A stretch of 17,195 bases of DNA from Alphaproteobacteria bacterium (GTDB lineage: Bacteria > Pseudomonadota > Alphaproteobacteria > Rickettsiales > UBA8987): the NCBI GenBank assembly GCA_023269645.1, contig JAHFPR010000015.1, positions 1 through 17,195 on the forward strand, written 5' to 3'. The notes under the pieces are model-generated. The model made no database searches. It saw nothing but the letters and a program-made list of their open reading frames with translations, and had not been told where the DNA came from. This document shows, one piece after another, positions 1-7,389 of the stretch. A program made the position numbers and the translations under genes. Numbering within the stretch: the first letter of the stretch is position 1; the number at the start of each line of letters is the position of its first letter.

Positions 1-78
1 GTTTCATGCCCTTTCCGCCGCTTTCCTGGCACATAATACTGGACTCCCACCCCCGGCACGGGCATTATCGGAGGCATT

Positions 79-115
79 CTTTTTAACATATATCTGGCTT
101 TTTAACATTATCTGG
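79..115. repeat. 18/19-bp tandem duplication in the TolC leader
   Basis: Two adjacent copies of CTTTTTAACAT(A)TATCTGG lie at 79-97 and 98-115; the second lacks one A. They sit between an isolated GGAGG at 70-74 and the ATG at 125, so that Shine-Dalgarno-like sequence is about 50 nt from the start codon and probably does not serve it. Seen directly; any role is unknown. Confidence 0.7.
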
Positions 116-124
116 CTCCGGCTT

Positions 125-1528
125 ATGCGCAAGGGCATTTTCAGAAACACACGTTACCACCTGATGCTGTACGGGCTGGCGGCCACCTTTTTCCCTGTGG
201 CGGGGAACGCCATCGGCGTGGGTGGCTGGCTGAACGATCCGCTCAAAACGCATCAGGAAATACGCTCCGTTCCGGCTGGAGCCTGCGACGCACCGCTGCC
301 GCAGGATAAACCCCTCGCGCTCGCCGACGTGGTGCATTACGCGCTCTGTAACAACCCGGATACGCGGATAAGCTGGGCGGAGGTGCTGGGCAACGCGGCG
401 AAGCTCGGCAGCAGCCGGGCAACATACCTTCCCAGCGTGGATGTCAGTGCCTCGCTTGCGCGTTCCGATACTACAGGCACGGCGGCGGTGAATACCGTCA
501 CGCCTGCTGTTTCACTCAGTTACCTGCTGTTCGATTTCGGCGGGCGGGAAGCCACGGTGGAAAGCACGAAGCAGGGGTTGATCGCTTCGGATTATGCACA
601 CAGTGCGACACTGCAATCCGTGCTTTTCTCGGTGATTCAGGCCTATTACCAGCTTTATTCCTCCACGGCGGCGGTGGATGCCGCGAAGGAAACCGTAAAA
701 TCCGGAAAGGCGAGCCTGGATGCCGCCGCCGCGCGCTACAAGGTAGGGGTTTCCACCATTGCGGATAAACTGCAGGCGGAAACCGCCTATGCGCAGGCAC
801 TGCTCAAGGAAACGCAGGCGGAAAACGAGATGCAGGTGGATCGCGGCATACTGGCCAACGTGATGGGGCTTTCGCCAGAAGCGGCGTTCGCCATTTCAAC
901 GAATGCCCCGGAAGAACTCGATGCCGAATTCAGCGGCGACATCACCGCCATGCTGGAACAGGCGCGGCAATCCCGCCCGGATCTCGTGGCCAGCGAAGCG
1001 CAGATCAAAAGCGCGATGGCCGGGCTTCGTGTGCAGCAGGCGGATGGCCTGCCGAACCTGAGCGTTTCCGCCAGCGCGGATCGCCGGGATGAAATCGAGG
1101 GCGGAACTGGCCATAACGATGCCACCATCGGCCTCCGCCTTCATGTTCCTCTTTTTACGGGCTTTGACCGCAGCTACAAGATAGATGCCGCGCGGGCAGC
1201 ACTGGAATCGCGGATTGCGAAACACGAACAGGCGCGGAACGCGGCACTGCTCGACGTGTGGCGGAGCTGGAGCAATTTCCAGACCGCCAAGCAGACGCGC
1301 TCCATGACCGATACACTGCTCGCCAGTGCGCAGAAATCCGAGCAGGTGGCACTGGGACGCTACAAGGCGGGCGCAGGCAGCATCACGGATCTGCTCAACG
1401 CCGAATCCCAGCTTGCCGATGCGCGGCAGCAGCACGTGGCCTCGCAATATGACTGGCTGGTGGCCAAGGCCGATCTCCTCCGCGCGCTTGGTGGGTTGGA
1501 TAGCAAGGCGGTGGCAGCAGCACCATAA
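125..1528 (+). CDS. TolC-family outer membrane efflux protein
   Basis: A 467-aa outer-membrane channel protein of the TolC/OEP family, which forms the exit duct of tripartite efflux pumps or type I secretion systems. Residues 1-29 look like a signal peptide ending VAGNA. The mature start has two cysteines (C54, C75) in a block PLALADVVHYALCNNP that is typical of one TolC subgroup. Two long helical, Ala/Gln-rich halves follow, each ending in a family-like stretch: RYKVGVSTIADKLQAE near 200 and RYKAGAGSITDLLNAE near 415, the internal duplication expected of OEP proteins. Length is normal. No membrane-fusion or inner-membrane pump gene is next to it, so its partner is elsewhere and the substrate cannot be inferred. 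The ATG lacks a good Shine-Dalgarno and is preceded by a tandem duplication. It is convergent with the gene ending at 1566. Confidence 0.92.
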   Translation: MRKGIFRNTRYHLMLYGLAATFFPVAGNAIGVGGWLNDPLKTHQEIRSVPAGACDAPLPQDKPLALADVVHYALCNNPDTRISWAEVLGNAAKLGSSRATYLPSVDVSASLARSDTTGTAAVNTVTPAVSLSYLLFDFGGREATVESTKQGLIASDYAHSATLQSVLFSVIQAYYQLYSSTAAVDAAKETVKSGKASLDAAAARYKVGVSTIADKLQAETAYAQALLKETQAENEMQVDRGILANVMGLSPEAAFAISTNAPEELDAEFSGDITAMLEQARQSRPDLVASEAQIKSAMAGLRVQQADGLPNLSVSASADRRDEIEGGTGHNDATIGLRLHVPLFTGFDRSYKIDAARAALESRIAKHEQARNAALLDVWRSWSNFQTAKQTRSMTDTLLASAQKSEQVALGRYKAGAGSITDLLNAESQLADARQQHVASQYDWLVAKADLLRALGGLDSKAVAAAP

Positions 1529-1565
1529 AACTCCCCTGCCCGTCGTGGCGCGGTGGCATCAATAG

Positions 1566-2066
1566 CTAAACGGTAATATCCAGCGGCGTGGAACCATCCG
1601 CTTTATAGGAATTTTTCTTGAGCACATCCTGCACTTCCTTATTGGAAATCGTGCCTGTATCCAGTGCCTTCCGATAGGAGCCAATAATTTTCTCCAGGGT
1701 ATTGCCGTTTGCGGCTTGCAGGGCTGCCGCGCCCTGTTCTGTCTTCTGAATCAGCGTTTGCAGAAGGGTGACGTAGGAAGCACCGAGAATGCTGTTGCCG
1801 CTGCTCCCAGAACTTCCGAGCAGCGTATCAATCGGGCTATCACCGGAACCGCCGCCAAATTTTTCCAACAGCGAAAGTGCCTGCGACTGGGGCGAAAGCC
1901 GGAAGGCATCCTCCTGCGCCTGGGAAGTGGGCGTTGTGCTGGCGGATGCCTGCGCCGCCGCAGCCTTATCCGCAAGCGTTCTGGTCAGCGATGGGGTAAT
2001 CGGCTTGAGCAGGTCGCTCAATTTATCGTAAGGATTATAACTGCCTGCAGCGGACGTACTGACCAT
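1566..2066 (-). CDS. Hypothetical Ser/Ala/Gly-rich protein
   Basis: A 166-aa protein that I do not recognise. I chose the ATG at 2066 because GGGAGGA lies 6-7 nt before it; the in-frame ATG at 2081 has no such site and would place that ribosome-binding sequence inside the gene. There is no signal peptide or membrane segment. The N-terminal half is low-complexity (Ala/Ser/Thr, then GSSGSSGNS). The C-terminal 70 residues look more ordered and helical, ending in KKNSYKADGSTPLDITV. The phrase FRLSPQSQALSLLE recalls short flagellum- or surface-associated proteins of Alphaproteobacteria, but that is too weak to name a function. It has its own promoter-like sequence and is convergent with the TolC gene. 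Confidence 0.75.
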   Translation of the reverse strand: MVSTSAAGSYNPYDKLSDLLKPITPSLTRTLADKAAAAQASASTTPTSQAQEDAFRLSPQSQALSLLEKFGGGSGDSPIDTLLGSSGSSGNSILGASYVTLLQTLIQKTEQGAAALQAANGNTLEKIIGSYRKALDTGTISNKEVQDVLKKNSYKADGSTPLDITV

Positions 2067-2100
2067 ACTGGCTCCTCCCATAGCGGGATGCTACCTTTCT

Positions 2101-2129
2101 AATTTACCAGATATTAGAAAATTTGGCAA
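2101..2129 (-). promoter_or_regulatory. Candidate sigma70 promoter for the gene starting at 2066
   Basis: On the minus strand TTGCCA (2129-2124, 5 of 6 consensus bases) and TAAATT (2106-2101, 4 of 6) are separated by exactly 17 bp. Transcription would start near 2094, giving a leader of about 28 nt that contains the GGGAGGA site. A 7-bp inverted repeat, TTCTAAT/ATTAGAA (2097-2103 and 2113-2119), overlaps the -10 and spacer and could be an operator. Inferred from sequence only. Confidence 0.45.
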
Positions 2130-2161
2130 GCATAATGCCGGGGGGGGTAGTGTATCAGTTT

Positions 2162-2202
2162 CAACTGTCATCCCCGGCTTGTCCGGGGATGACAGTTGAA
2201 GG
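2162..2202. repeat. Palindromic repeat, 18-bp perfect stem (TGTCATCCCCGG family)
   Basis: Perfect 18-bp arms (2162-2179 and 2185-2202) around the 5-nt loop CTTGT. The core TGTCATCCCCGG/CCGGGGATGACA belongs to a palindrome type that is common in alphaproteobacterial intergenic DNA. It lies 55 nt after the chemoreceptor stop. It could attenuate or terminate transcription from either side, but no T-run follows on either strand. Degenerate relatives are at 11371-11393 and 14278-14302. Confidence 0.85.
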
Positions 2203-2256
2203 AAAAAGCAAAATGCTGCACTACCGCCGGGAGCCACCACTCTCCGGACATCTCTT

Positions 2257-4350
2257 CTAAATGCTGCGGATCGTGCGGAGGAATTCGCTGATCTCGCGGT
2301 TGAGCTGCTCGGCCTGGGCGGAGAGGGTTTTCGCCGACCCCAGCACGTTCCGGGCGGATTCATCCGCCTGCTGCGCCGACCTGTTGACTTCGCCAATATC
2401 CTCGTTGATGGTTCCCACCCCCTCCGAAGCGGTGCTCATATTCGCCGCGATGTCCTTGGTGACGGTAGATTGCTCGTCCACGGCGGCGGAAATCGCCCCT
2501 GAATTTTCGCTGATCTTTTCGATGGAAGAAGTGATCTGCTGCAGGTTCGCCACCACATCGTTCGCCACTTCCTGCACCGCCATCATCTTGCTGGCGATTT
2601 CCTCGGTGGCATGGGTGGTCTGCTCGGCGAGGTTTTTCACTTCGGAAGCCACCACGGCAAACCCCCGCCCCGCCTCACCCGCACGGGCAGATTCAATGGT
2701 AGCGTTCAGTGCCAGCAGGTTGATTTGACTGGCAATGCTTTCGATAAATCCGACGATATTGGCGATTTCCTTCATCGCCGCTTCCAGTGCCTTGGCTGAG
2801 GCATCGGCCTTGCGGTTTTTGGCGATAGCTTCCGTCACGATCTGTGTGGATTTATTGATCTGTCCGGAGATTTCCCGCACGGAGGCCGACATTTCCTCCG
2901 CCGCCGAGGCCACGCTCTGCACGTTGGCGGCGGTCTGGCTTGCAGAAGCGGAAATATTCGCCGCCTTGCCGCTTGCGTTGGATACGGTTTTCGTCATCTG
3001 CTCCGATGTCTGGTAAAGTGCCGTCGCGGAGGAAGTCACCATCCCCACGGACTGGGAGGCTTTCACCTCGAATTCTTGGATCACCTTTTCAACCTGCACC
3101 TGCCGCTGTTCCTTACGCCACTGTTCCTGGCGCGTCTGTTGTTCCAGATCCACCGCTTTCCGGGAATTCTGGCGGAGCTGCTCAATGGCAAGTGCCATAT
3201 CGCCGAGTTCATCCTTGCGCTTCTGGTAAGGAACTTCGGTATCGAGCTGGTTGTCGGAAAGGGCATTCAGCACCTTCCGGAATCCCCGGAGCGGCTGGAT
3301 AAGCCCGCGCGCGACCAATATGCAGATAATCAGTGCCACCACCAGATTGGCTGAGGTGATACCCAGCACCATCTGTTTCTTCTGCTCGAAATCTTCGATG
3401 CGTTTCTGGAAAAGCACATCCAGTTCGTCCACTGCTGTGGTGAAGAACGCCTGGCCTTCGTCCAGTGCTGCCTGCGTTCCCTCACCAAACTGCTGTAGCG
3501 TGAGGGGCTGTCCCTGCTCAAAATGCTCCACGTCACCGAGCAGCGCGGTCACCGCTTTGGAATAGCTATCCCGTGCTGGAGGCAGCTTGGCCTGCAGGGA
3601 TGCACTCACGCCGTAAAAATTCGGGTCTTCATTGAGTGCTGTGCCGAGGCTCCCCAGCGCGCGGCCATGATCGAACTCCTTATGGATGCGCAATATCGCC
3701 GCAACATCCTTCCCCTGATCCGGGGTCAGCGGGGACATCTGCGCCGAAAGCGGGGCAACCAGCGTATACATATCCATGAGCCGCTGCTGCGCCTGCGGCA
3801 ACGCGCCGAGCGTCACGTCCATAAGGTAGTAACTGTCCAGATCCGGGTCGAGGATAAGGTTGGAGGTATCCCCAACATGGGTAATCAGCCCGCGTACACC
3901 CACGACAAGCCTGGCAATATCCTCCGGCTTCGCGCTTTCCGGATGCGCGGCGATACCCCCCCACGCAGCTTGCAGTTTGGCGGGCAGCAGATCACCCCGC
4001 TGGCGTTTGTCCAGCCCGGCCTGGCTGAGTTCCAGCGGCACTTCAAGTTCTTTCGTCAATTGGCCTATCGCAGCGAATTCCTGTCCGATGCGCTTCATCA
4101 GTTCCCGGTGCGCATCGTCGTTCCCGGCATTAGCCTCCGCGCCATGTGCGTTATACGTCATCAGATAGAGTGTCGAGAGATCGTGCATCGCCTCCATAAG
4201 CGGACGCTCATAACGGTTGCCAAGCACTTCTTTCCGCGCAAAATCAATGGACTCGTTGATGGTGCTCACCCCGCTGTAAAGCAAGTGCAGCAGCGGCAGC
4301 AGGAAGGGCAGCGATACGAACGCAATGCGGTGATAAAGCGAAATTCTCAT
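2257..4350 (-). CDS. Methyl-accepting chemotaxis protein
   Basis: A 697-aa transmembrane chemoreceptor that senses a ligand and controls CheA through CheW. The ATG at 4350 was chosen over an upstream one at 4428 because the protein then begins with a short basic segment and a membrane helix, and GAAGGGG lies 8-9 nt upstream. TM1 is about residues 9-27. A largely helical periplasmic domain spans about 28-326. TM2 is about 327-350, HAMP about 351-404, and the cytoplasmic coiled-coil signalling domain runs to the end. The hairpin tip contains INLLALNATIESARAGEAGRGFAV at about 540-563 (given here as family signature), followed by VVASEVKNLAEQT. There is no CheR/CheB-docking NWETF-like tail; the protein ends FLRTIRSI. 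It is monocistronic and no other che gene is present. The ligand is unknown. Confidence 0.95.
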   Translation of the reverse strand: MRISLYHRIAFVSLPFLLPLLHLLYSGVSTINESIDFARKEVLGNRYERPLMEAMHDLSTLYLMTYNAHGAEANAGNDDAHRELMKRIGQEFAAIGQLTKELEVPLELSQAGLDKRQRGDLLPAKLQAAWGGIAAHPESAKPEDIARLVVGVRGLITHVGDTSNLILDPDLDSYYLMDVTLGALPQAQQRLMDMYTLVAPLSAQMSPLTPDQGKDVAAILRIHKEFDHGRALGSLGTALNEDPNFYGVSASLQAKLPPARDSYSKAVTALLGDVEHFEQGQPLTLQQFGEGTQAALDEGQAFFTTAVDELDVLFQKRIEDFEQKKQMVLGITSANLVVALIICILVARGLIQPLRGFRKVLNALSDNQLDTEVPYQKRKDELGDMALAIEQLRQNSRKAVDLEQQTRQEQWRKEQRQVQVEKVIQEFEVKASQSVGMVTSSATALYQTSEQMTKTVSNASGKAANISASASQTAANVQSVASAAEEMSASVREISGQINKSTQIVTEAIAKNRKADASAKALEAAMKEIANIVGFIESIASQINLLALNATIESARAGEAGRGFAVVASEVKNLAEQTTHATEEIASKMMAVQEVANDVVANLQQITSSIEKISENSGAISAAVDEQSTVTKDIAANMSTASEGVGTINEDIGEVNRSAQQADESARNVLGSAKTLSAQAEQLNREISEFLRTIRSI

Positions 4351-4398
4351 GCAAAAACCCCTTCGGTTACCTACACATTCCCGGAGGAATATTGTCCT

Positions 4399-4428
4399 AT
4401 AATCACTACAGAATGATGGAGATAGCAA
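4399..4428 (-). promoter_or_regulatory. Possible promoter of the chemoreceptor gene
   Basis: On the minus strand TTGCTA (4428-4423) and GATTAT (4404-4399) are spaced by 18 bp, about 50 nt upstream of the ATG at 4350. Just upstream, GCAAGTAAA (4425-4433) is complementary to TTTACTTGC (4476-4484), a 9-bp inverted repeat around a 42-nt spacer. The 146-bp gap (4351-4496) holds nothing else I can identify. Weak evidence. Confidence 0.25.
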
Positions 4429-4496
4429 GTAAAAACCACTTCCCTACAGTGCTTTTATCGGAGTTTTTACAATGATTTACTTGCGGTTGCATTTAT

Positions 4497-5054
4497 TCAA
4501 TACGGGAGCGTATCCGCGATTGTTTGCGCAGTAACGATCACCGGAAAACGCTGCATCACGCGCCCTTCCTTATCCATCAGGAATATATCCACCGTGTGGT
4601 CGAACATGATGTCGCCCCCCACTTCCATCTGCCGCACCTCCACGCCAAATGCGCGCGTCACCGCATCAAGCTGCGCCTGGCTTCCGGTGAGTGCCGTGAA
4701 GGAGGGGTGAAACGGCTTCAGATATTCCTTCAGCCGCGCCGGGGTATCGCGCTCCGGATCAATGGAGATGAACAGGGGCTGCACGTCCTTCGCCCTGTCG
4801 CCGAGTTTCTCCAATGCCTCCGATATTTTCGCAAGTGCCGTCGGGCAGGCGGCAGAGCAGTGCGAAAATCCAAAATACACCAGCACCAGCTTGCCGCGCC
4901 ATTCCGCGCTGGAACGCGGCTTGCCGTCCTGGTCGGTGAGGGTAAAATCTACTGCCGCAAGCGGGAGGGCGGCATGGTGATGGCGCAGCCAGAGCGTCAT
5001 CTGCACCGCAACCAGCACCAGAATCCCTAGTGCGATGAAGGCGCGCGCGCGCAT
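4497..5054 (-). CDS. SCO1/SenC family copper chaperone (cytochrome oxidase assembly)
   Basis: A 185-aa membrane-anchored thioredoxin-fold protein of the SCO1/SenC/PrrC family, which delivers copper to the CuA centre of cytochrome c oxidase on the periplasmic side. Residues 4-23 form one N-terminal membrane anchor. The copper-binding CxxxC is present (C66 and C70 in FSHCSAACP), as is the third ligand His (H153 in MFDHTVDIFLMD). The SCO signature FISIDPERDTPARLKEYL is at about 95-112. Length is normal for bacterial SCO proteins. The ATG lies 2 nt after the purD stop (TAG-AT-ATG), so the two are almost certainly co-transcribed and probably translationally coupled. No oxidase subunit gene is nearby. 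The open frame continues upstream through purD, but that part is a shadow. Confidence 0.92.
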   Translation of the reverse strand: MRARAFIALGILVLVAVQMTLWLRHHHAALPLAAVDFTLTDQDGKPRSSAEWRGKLVLVYFGFSHCSAACPTALAKISEALEKLGDRAKDVQPLFISIDPERDTPARLKEYLKPFHPSFTALTGSQAQLDAVTRAFGVEVRQMEVGGDIMFDHTVDIFLMDKEGRVMQRFPVIVTAQTIADTLPY

Positions 5055-5056
5055 AT

Positions 5057-6352
5057 CTAGTGCCCGCCCTTCAGCCGCGCCACCGCCCGCCAGCCTATAT
5101 CCCGGCGGCAGAAGCCTTCCGGCCAGTCGAGCGCGTCCACCGCCTGATAAGCACGCCGCTGCGCTTCCTGCACATCCCCGCCCACCGCCGCGATGCCCAG
5201 CACCCGCCCGCCATGCGCCAGCCATTTTCCATGCGCATGGCGCGTGCCCGCATGGAACACCAGCGCGCCCGGCACGTTCCCCGCCGCTTCCAGACCTTTG
5301 ATCTCCGTGCCTTGCCGATACTCGCCGGGATAGCCCTTCGCCGCCATCACCACGCAGAGCGCGGCATCCTCCGATAGCTCCACTTTCCGCCCGGAAATAT
5401 CGCCGTTTGCCGCCGCTAAAAGGAGCGCGACAATATCCGATTCCAGCCGCAACATCAGCACCTGGCATTCCGGATCACCGAAGCGCGCGTTGAACTCGAT
5501 CAGTTTCGGATTGCCTTGTTTATCAATCATCAGCCCTGCGAACAGCACGCCTTTATACGGCGCGCCCTCTGCCGCCATGCCCCGCACCACCGGCGTGATA
5601 ATTTCCTCCATTACCCGTTTTTCGAGTGCGGCAGTCATCACCGGCGCGGGGGAATATGCCCCCATGCCGCCGGTATTGGGGCCGGTATCGCCATCGCCCA
5701 CCGCCTTGTGATCCTGCGCCGAGCCGAACGAAAGCGCGCGCGTTCCGTCGCAAATGGCGAAGAAACTCGCCTCCTCGCCCTCCATGAATTCCTCAATCAC
5801 CACCTTCTGCCCCGCCGTGCCGAATTTCCCCGCGAAATATGCGTCCAGCTCCTTCAGTGCCTCCTCCACCGTGTGCGGAATCGCCACGCCCTTTCCTGCC
5901 GCCAGCCCGTCCGTTTTAATGACGATGGGCGCGCCCTCCTTCCGGATATAGGCCTTCGCTTTTTCCAGATCGGTGAAGGTGGCGTATTTCGCCGTCGGCA
6001 CGTGATATTTCACCGCGATTTCTTTCATGAACGCCTTGGAGCCTTCGATTTGCGCCGCCTTCGCGCTCGGCCCGAACACCGGAATACCGTGCGCTTCCAG
6101 GCTATCGGCGATGCCCTTCACCAGCGGCTCCTCCGGCCCCACGATCACCATCCCGATATGCTTCTCCGCACAAAACCGCGCGATGGCCGCATGGTCATCC
6201 ACGGGGATATTCACCGCCTCCGCATCCCGGTTGATGCCGCCATTCCCCGGCAGCGCGTAAATCTTCCCCGCCGAGGGCGAACGCTTCAGCGCATGGATAA
6301 GCGCGTGCTCCCGCCCGCCCGAACCGATGATGAGGATGTTGGTGCTTGTCAT
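5057..6352 (-). CDS. purD: Phosphoribosylamine--glycine ligase (GAR synthetase)
   Basis: A 431-aa cytosolic enzyme of de novo purine synthesis: 5-phosphoribosylamine + glycine + ATP gives glycinamide ribonucleotide. The N-terminal motif IIGSGGREHAL is at about residues 8-18 and GPEEPLVKGIAD at about 75-86. The ATP-grasp elements IKTDGLAAGKGV (about 140), EEFMEGEEASFF (about 187), GPNTGGMGAYSP (about 220) and EFNARFGDPECQ (about 288) all follow in order. The ATG at 6352 gives the family's usual N-terminus and has GGGAG about 9 nt upstream; the frame is open another 19 codons with no support. Next downstream, 2 nt away, is the SCO1 gene. The pairing with a copper chaperone has no obvious biochemical logic. 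Confidence 0.97.
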   Translation of the reverse strand: MTSTNILIIGSGGREHALIHALKRSPSAGKIYALPGNGGINRDAEAVNIPVDDHAAIARFCAEKHIGMVIVGPEEPLVKGIADSLEAHGIPVFGPSAKAAQIEGSKAFMKEIAVKYHVPTAKYATFTDLEKAKAYIRKEGAPIVIKTDGLAAGKGVAIPHTVEEALKELDAYFAGKFGTAGQKVVIEEFMEGEEASFFAICDGTRALSFGSAQDHKAVGDGDTGPNTGGMGAYSPAPVMTAALEKRVMEEIITPVVRGMAAEGAPYKGVLFAGLMIDKQGNPKLIEFNARFGDPECQVLMLRLESDIVALLLAAANGDISGRKVELSEDAALCVVMAAKGYPGEYRQGTEIKGLEAAGNVPGALVFHAGTRHAHGKWLAHGGRVLGIAAVGGDVQEAQRRAYQAVDALDWPEGFCRRDIGWRAVARLKGGH

Positions 6353-6457
6353 GATGTCGCTCCCTGCTTTCCGCGCTCCGCACTCTACCCCCCGCCCGCC
6401 AAAAAGCAACCCCTGTAACAGGATGGTGGTGTATCCTTTTGAAGGTTAACATTGAAT

Positions 6458-6544
6458 CTGTCACCCCCGCTTTATGCGGGGATCCAAGGCTACAGACCAT
6501 CATCCTTGCTCTAGCTAGACCCCCGCATAAAGCGGGGGTGACAG
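6458..6544. repeat. 87-bp MITE-like element with 24-bp terminal inverted repeats
   Basis: The sequence 6458-6481 (begins CTGTCACCCCCGC, ends GCGGGG) is exactly reverse-complementary to 6521-6544. Each arm holds its own short palindrome CCCCGC-TTTAT-GCGGGG. A 39-bp unique centre lies between them. No clear target-site duplication flanks it. The terminal TGTCA/TGACA matches the edges of the palindromes at 2162 and 14278, so it may belong to the same superfamily. It lies between the divergent purD and the small basic gene at 6641. Confidence 0.75.
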
Positions 6545-6597
6545 GGGAAATGATGCACTATTGATCGAATCTCCCGCTGGCTTTTCCCGGCGGAATC

Positions 6598-6606
6598 TGC
6601 TATTCT
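6598..6606 (+). promoter_or_regulatory. Candidate extended -10 promoter element
   Basis: TGCTATTCT has the TGn extension plus a 4/6 match to TATAAT. Transcription would start near 6613, giving a leader of about 28 nt for the small gene at 6641. No good -35 is visible. The rest of the gap 6353-6640 holds the 87-bp inverted-repeat element and presumably the purD promoter, which I cannot place with confidence. Confidence 0.3.
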
Positions 6607-6640
6607 GGGCGGCTGTAACTTTTGTTCCCGGAACCGCGCG

Positions 6641-6775
6641 ATGACAGAAACCAATCCCCATCAGCCTCCTGCTTCGGAAGGCAAGGAAAAAGCGGCCACC
6701 GCCGGGCGCAAACAGCAGCTTGCCGAGGCACTGCGCGCGAACCTGCGGCGGCGCAAGCAGCCGGAACAGGCATAG
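6641..6775 (+). CDS. Small basic hypothetical protein (44 aa)
   Basis: A 44-aa open frame ending in TAG at 6773. The C-terminal half, GRKQQLAEALRANLRRRKQP, resembles short Arg/Lys-rich proteins often annotated as hypothetical in Alphaproteobacteria (pattern LAxALRxNLxRRK). I recall this from general knowledge and did not check it. The N-terminus is Pro/Glu-rich. GGAA lies 7 nt before the ATG. A second basic gene starts 15 nt after the stop, so the two are probably co-transcribed. An amphipathic cationic helix is likely; the function is unknown. Confidence 0.6.
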   Translation: MTETNPHQPPASEGKEKAATAGRKQQLAEALRANLRRRKQPEQA

Positions 6776-6790
6776 TCGGGGGCGCGCTTC

Positions 6791-7276
6791 ATGATTTTTG
6801 AGTTGCTCTGGCTGGAAAGCATGATGACCGGGCCGGTAACGGTGGAAACCGTGCTTATGGGGATGCCCTGGCATAAGGCGGTGCTGCATAAAAAGAAGAA
6901 AAAGGGCGAACGCAACAAAAAGAAAGACCACAAGCTCAAGCACCATAAAAAAATGCATCGGCGGGCGGTGCGGCATATCCGCCATATGGAAAAGGTGCAG
7001 GAGGCCATCCGGACGCATCATCGTGCGCGGAAGGCGGCTTCGGCACTGGCGTTCGGTGGCGGCTCGACCGCGACAGCCTCCGGCGTGGGGATGGATCAGG
7101 ATATGCTCGGCAAGGCGGACGCGCTGAAGCAGAAAGTGCAGGCGCGTGTGCATCAGGCGACCCGCACTAAAGATCGTGCCGCGCAGCAGCAGATCAATGC
7201 CCTGCGCCAGCGCACCCACGCCAGCCGCATCCGCGCCCAGCAGCGCGCCAAAGATGTGTTCGGAAAGGGGCGGTAG
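6791..7276 (+). CDS. Hypothetical Lys/His/Arg-rich protein (161 aa)
   Basis: A 161-aa protein that I do not recognise. The first 33 residues are mildly hydrophobic with several Met. Residues 34-68 are extraordinarily basic: a K5 run, then a Lys/His/Arg-dominated stretch including HKLKHHKKMHRR. A Gly/Ser/Ala linker follows (about 90-100), then a Gln/Arg/Ala-rich, probably coiled helical tail to the end. Wobble positions are GC-rich like the neighbouring housekeeping genes, which supports real coding on this strand over the long opposite-strand frame. A G-rich stretch sits 9-12 nt before the ATG. No signal peptide is evident. Nucleic-acid or metal binding is conceivable from composition alone but is not shown. 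Confidence 0.65.
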   Translation: MIFELLWLESMMTGPVTVETVLMGMPWHKAVLHKKKKKGERNKKKDHKLKHHKKMHRRAVRHIRHMEKVQEAIRTHHRARKAASALAFGGGSTATASGVGMDQDMLGKADALKQKVQARVHQATRTKDRAAQQQINALRQRTHASRIRAQQRAKDVFGKGR

Positions 7277-7293
7277 GTGGAGGGGCAGTAGGT

Positions 7294-7386
7294 GGCTTGC
7301 AGGAACTGGTTTCAGCGCGCCCTCTCCCCTTGCAACCTGTGTTTTTGCTCTCTATACCTGAAGCCTGAAACCTGTTGCTGGAACCC
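7294..7386. repeat. Inverted repeat with heptamer-based arm (dcd leader)
   Basis: The left arm 7294-7315 and right arm 7365-7386 are complementary over 22 bp with four mismatches. The right side is made of 7-bp units at 7357-7384: CCTGAAG, CCTGAAA, CCTGTTG, CTGGAAC. It is the most degenerate of four elements of this design (others at 7964, 9318 and 12696) and ends 3 nt before the dcd ATG. Confidence 0.55.
7330..7358 (+). promoter_or_regulatory. Candidate promoter for dcd-murA
   Basis: TTGCAA (7330-7335, 4/6) and TATACC (7353-7358, 4/6) are separated by exactly 17 bp, about 32 nt upstream of the dcd ATG. The promoter would lie in the loop between the two arms of the surrounding inverted repeat, so the transcript would carry the right arm as its leader. 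Inferred from spacing and consensus only. Confidence 0.35.
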
Positions 7387-7389
7387 GAT

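Noticed and set aside
2162..2202. Palindrome considered as a Rho-independent terminator for the chemoreceptor
   Set aside because: The stem is strong, but no T-run follows on either strand and related palindromes occur elsewhere in non-terminal positions, so I list it as a repeat.
3523..4416. 297-codon plus-strand frame opposite the chemoreceptor
   Set aside because: It lies entirely antisense to a well-recognised chemoreceptor sensor domain and its product has no recognisable features; a GC-rich shadow.
5055..5468. Extension of the SCO1-type protein upstream to a 323-aa form
   Set aside because: The extra residues are a shadow of purD; the ATG at 5054 gives the expected membrane anchor and family length.
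6515..7219. 234-codon minus-strand open frame opposite the basic protein genes
   Set aside because: It begins inside the 24-bp terminal inverted repeat, has no recognisable family features, and the plus-strand frames show the normal GC-rich wobble pattern and plausible starts.
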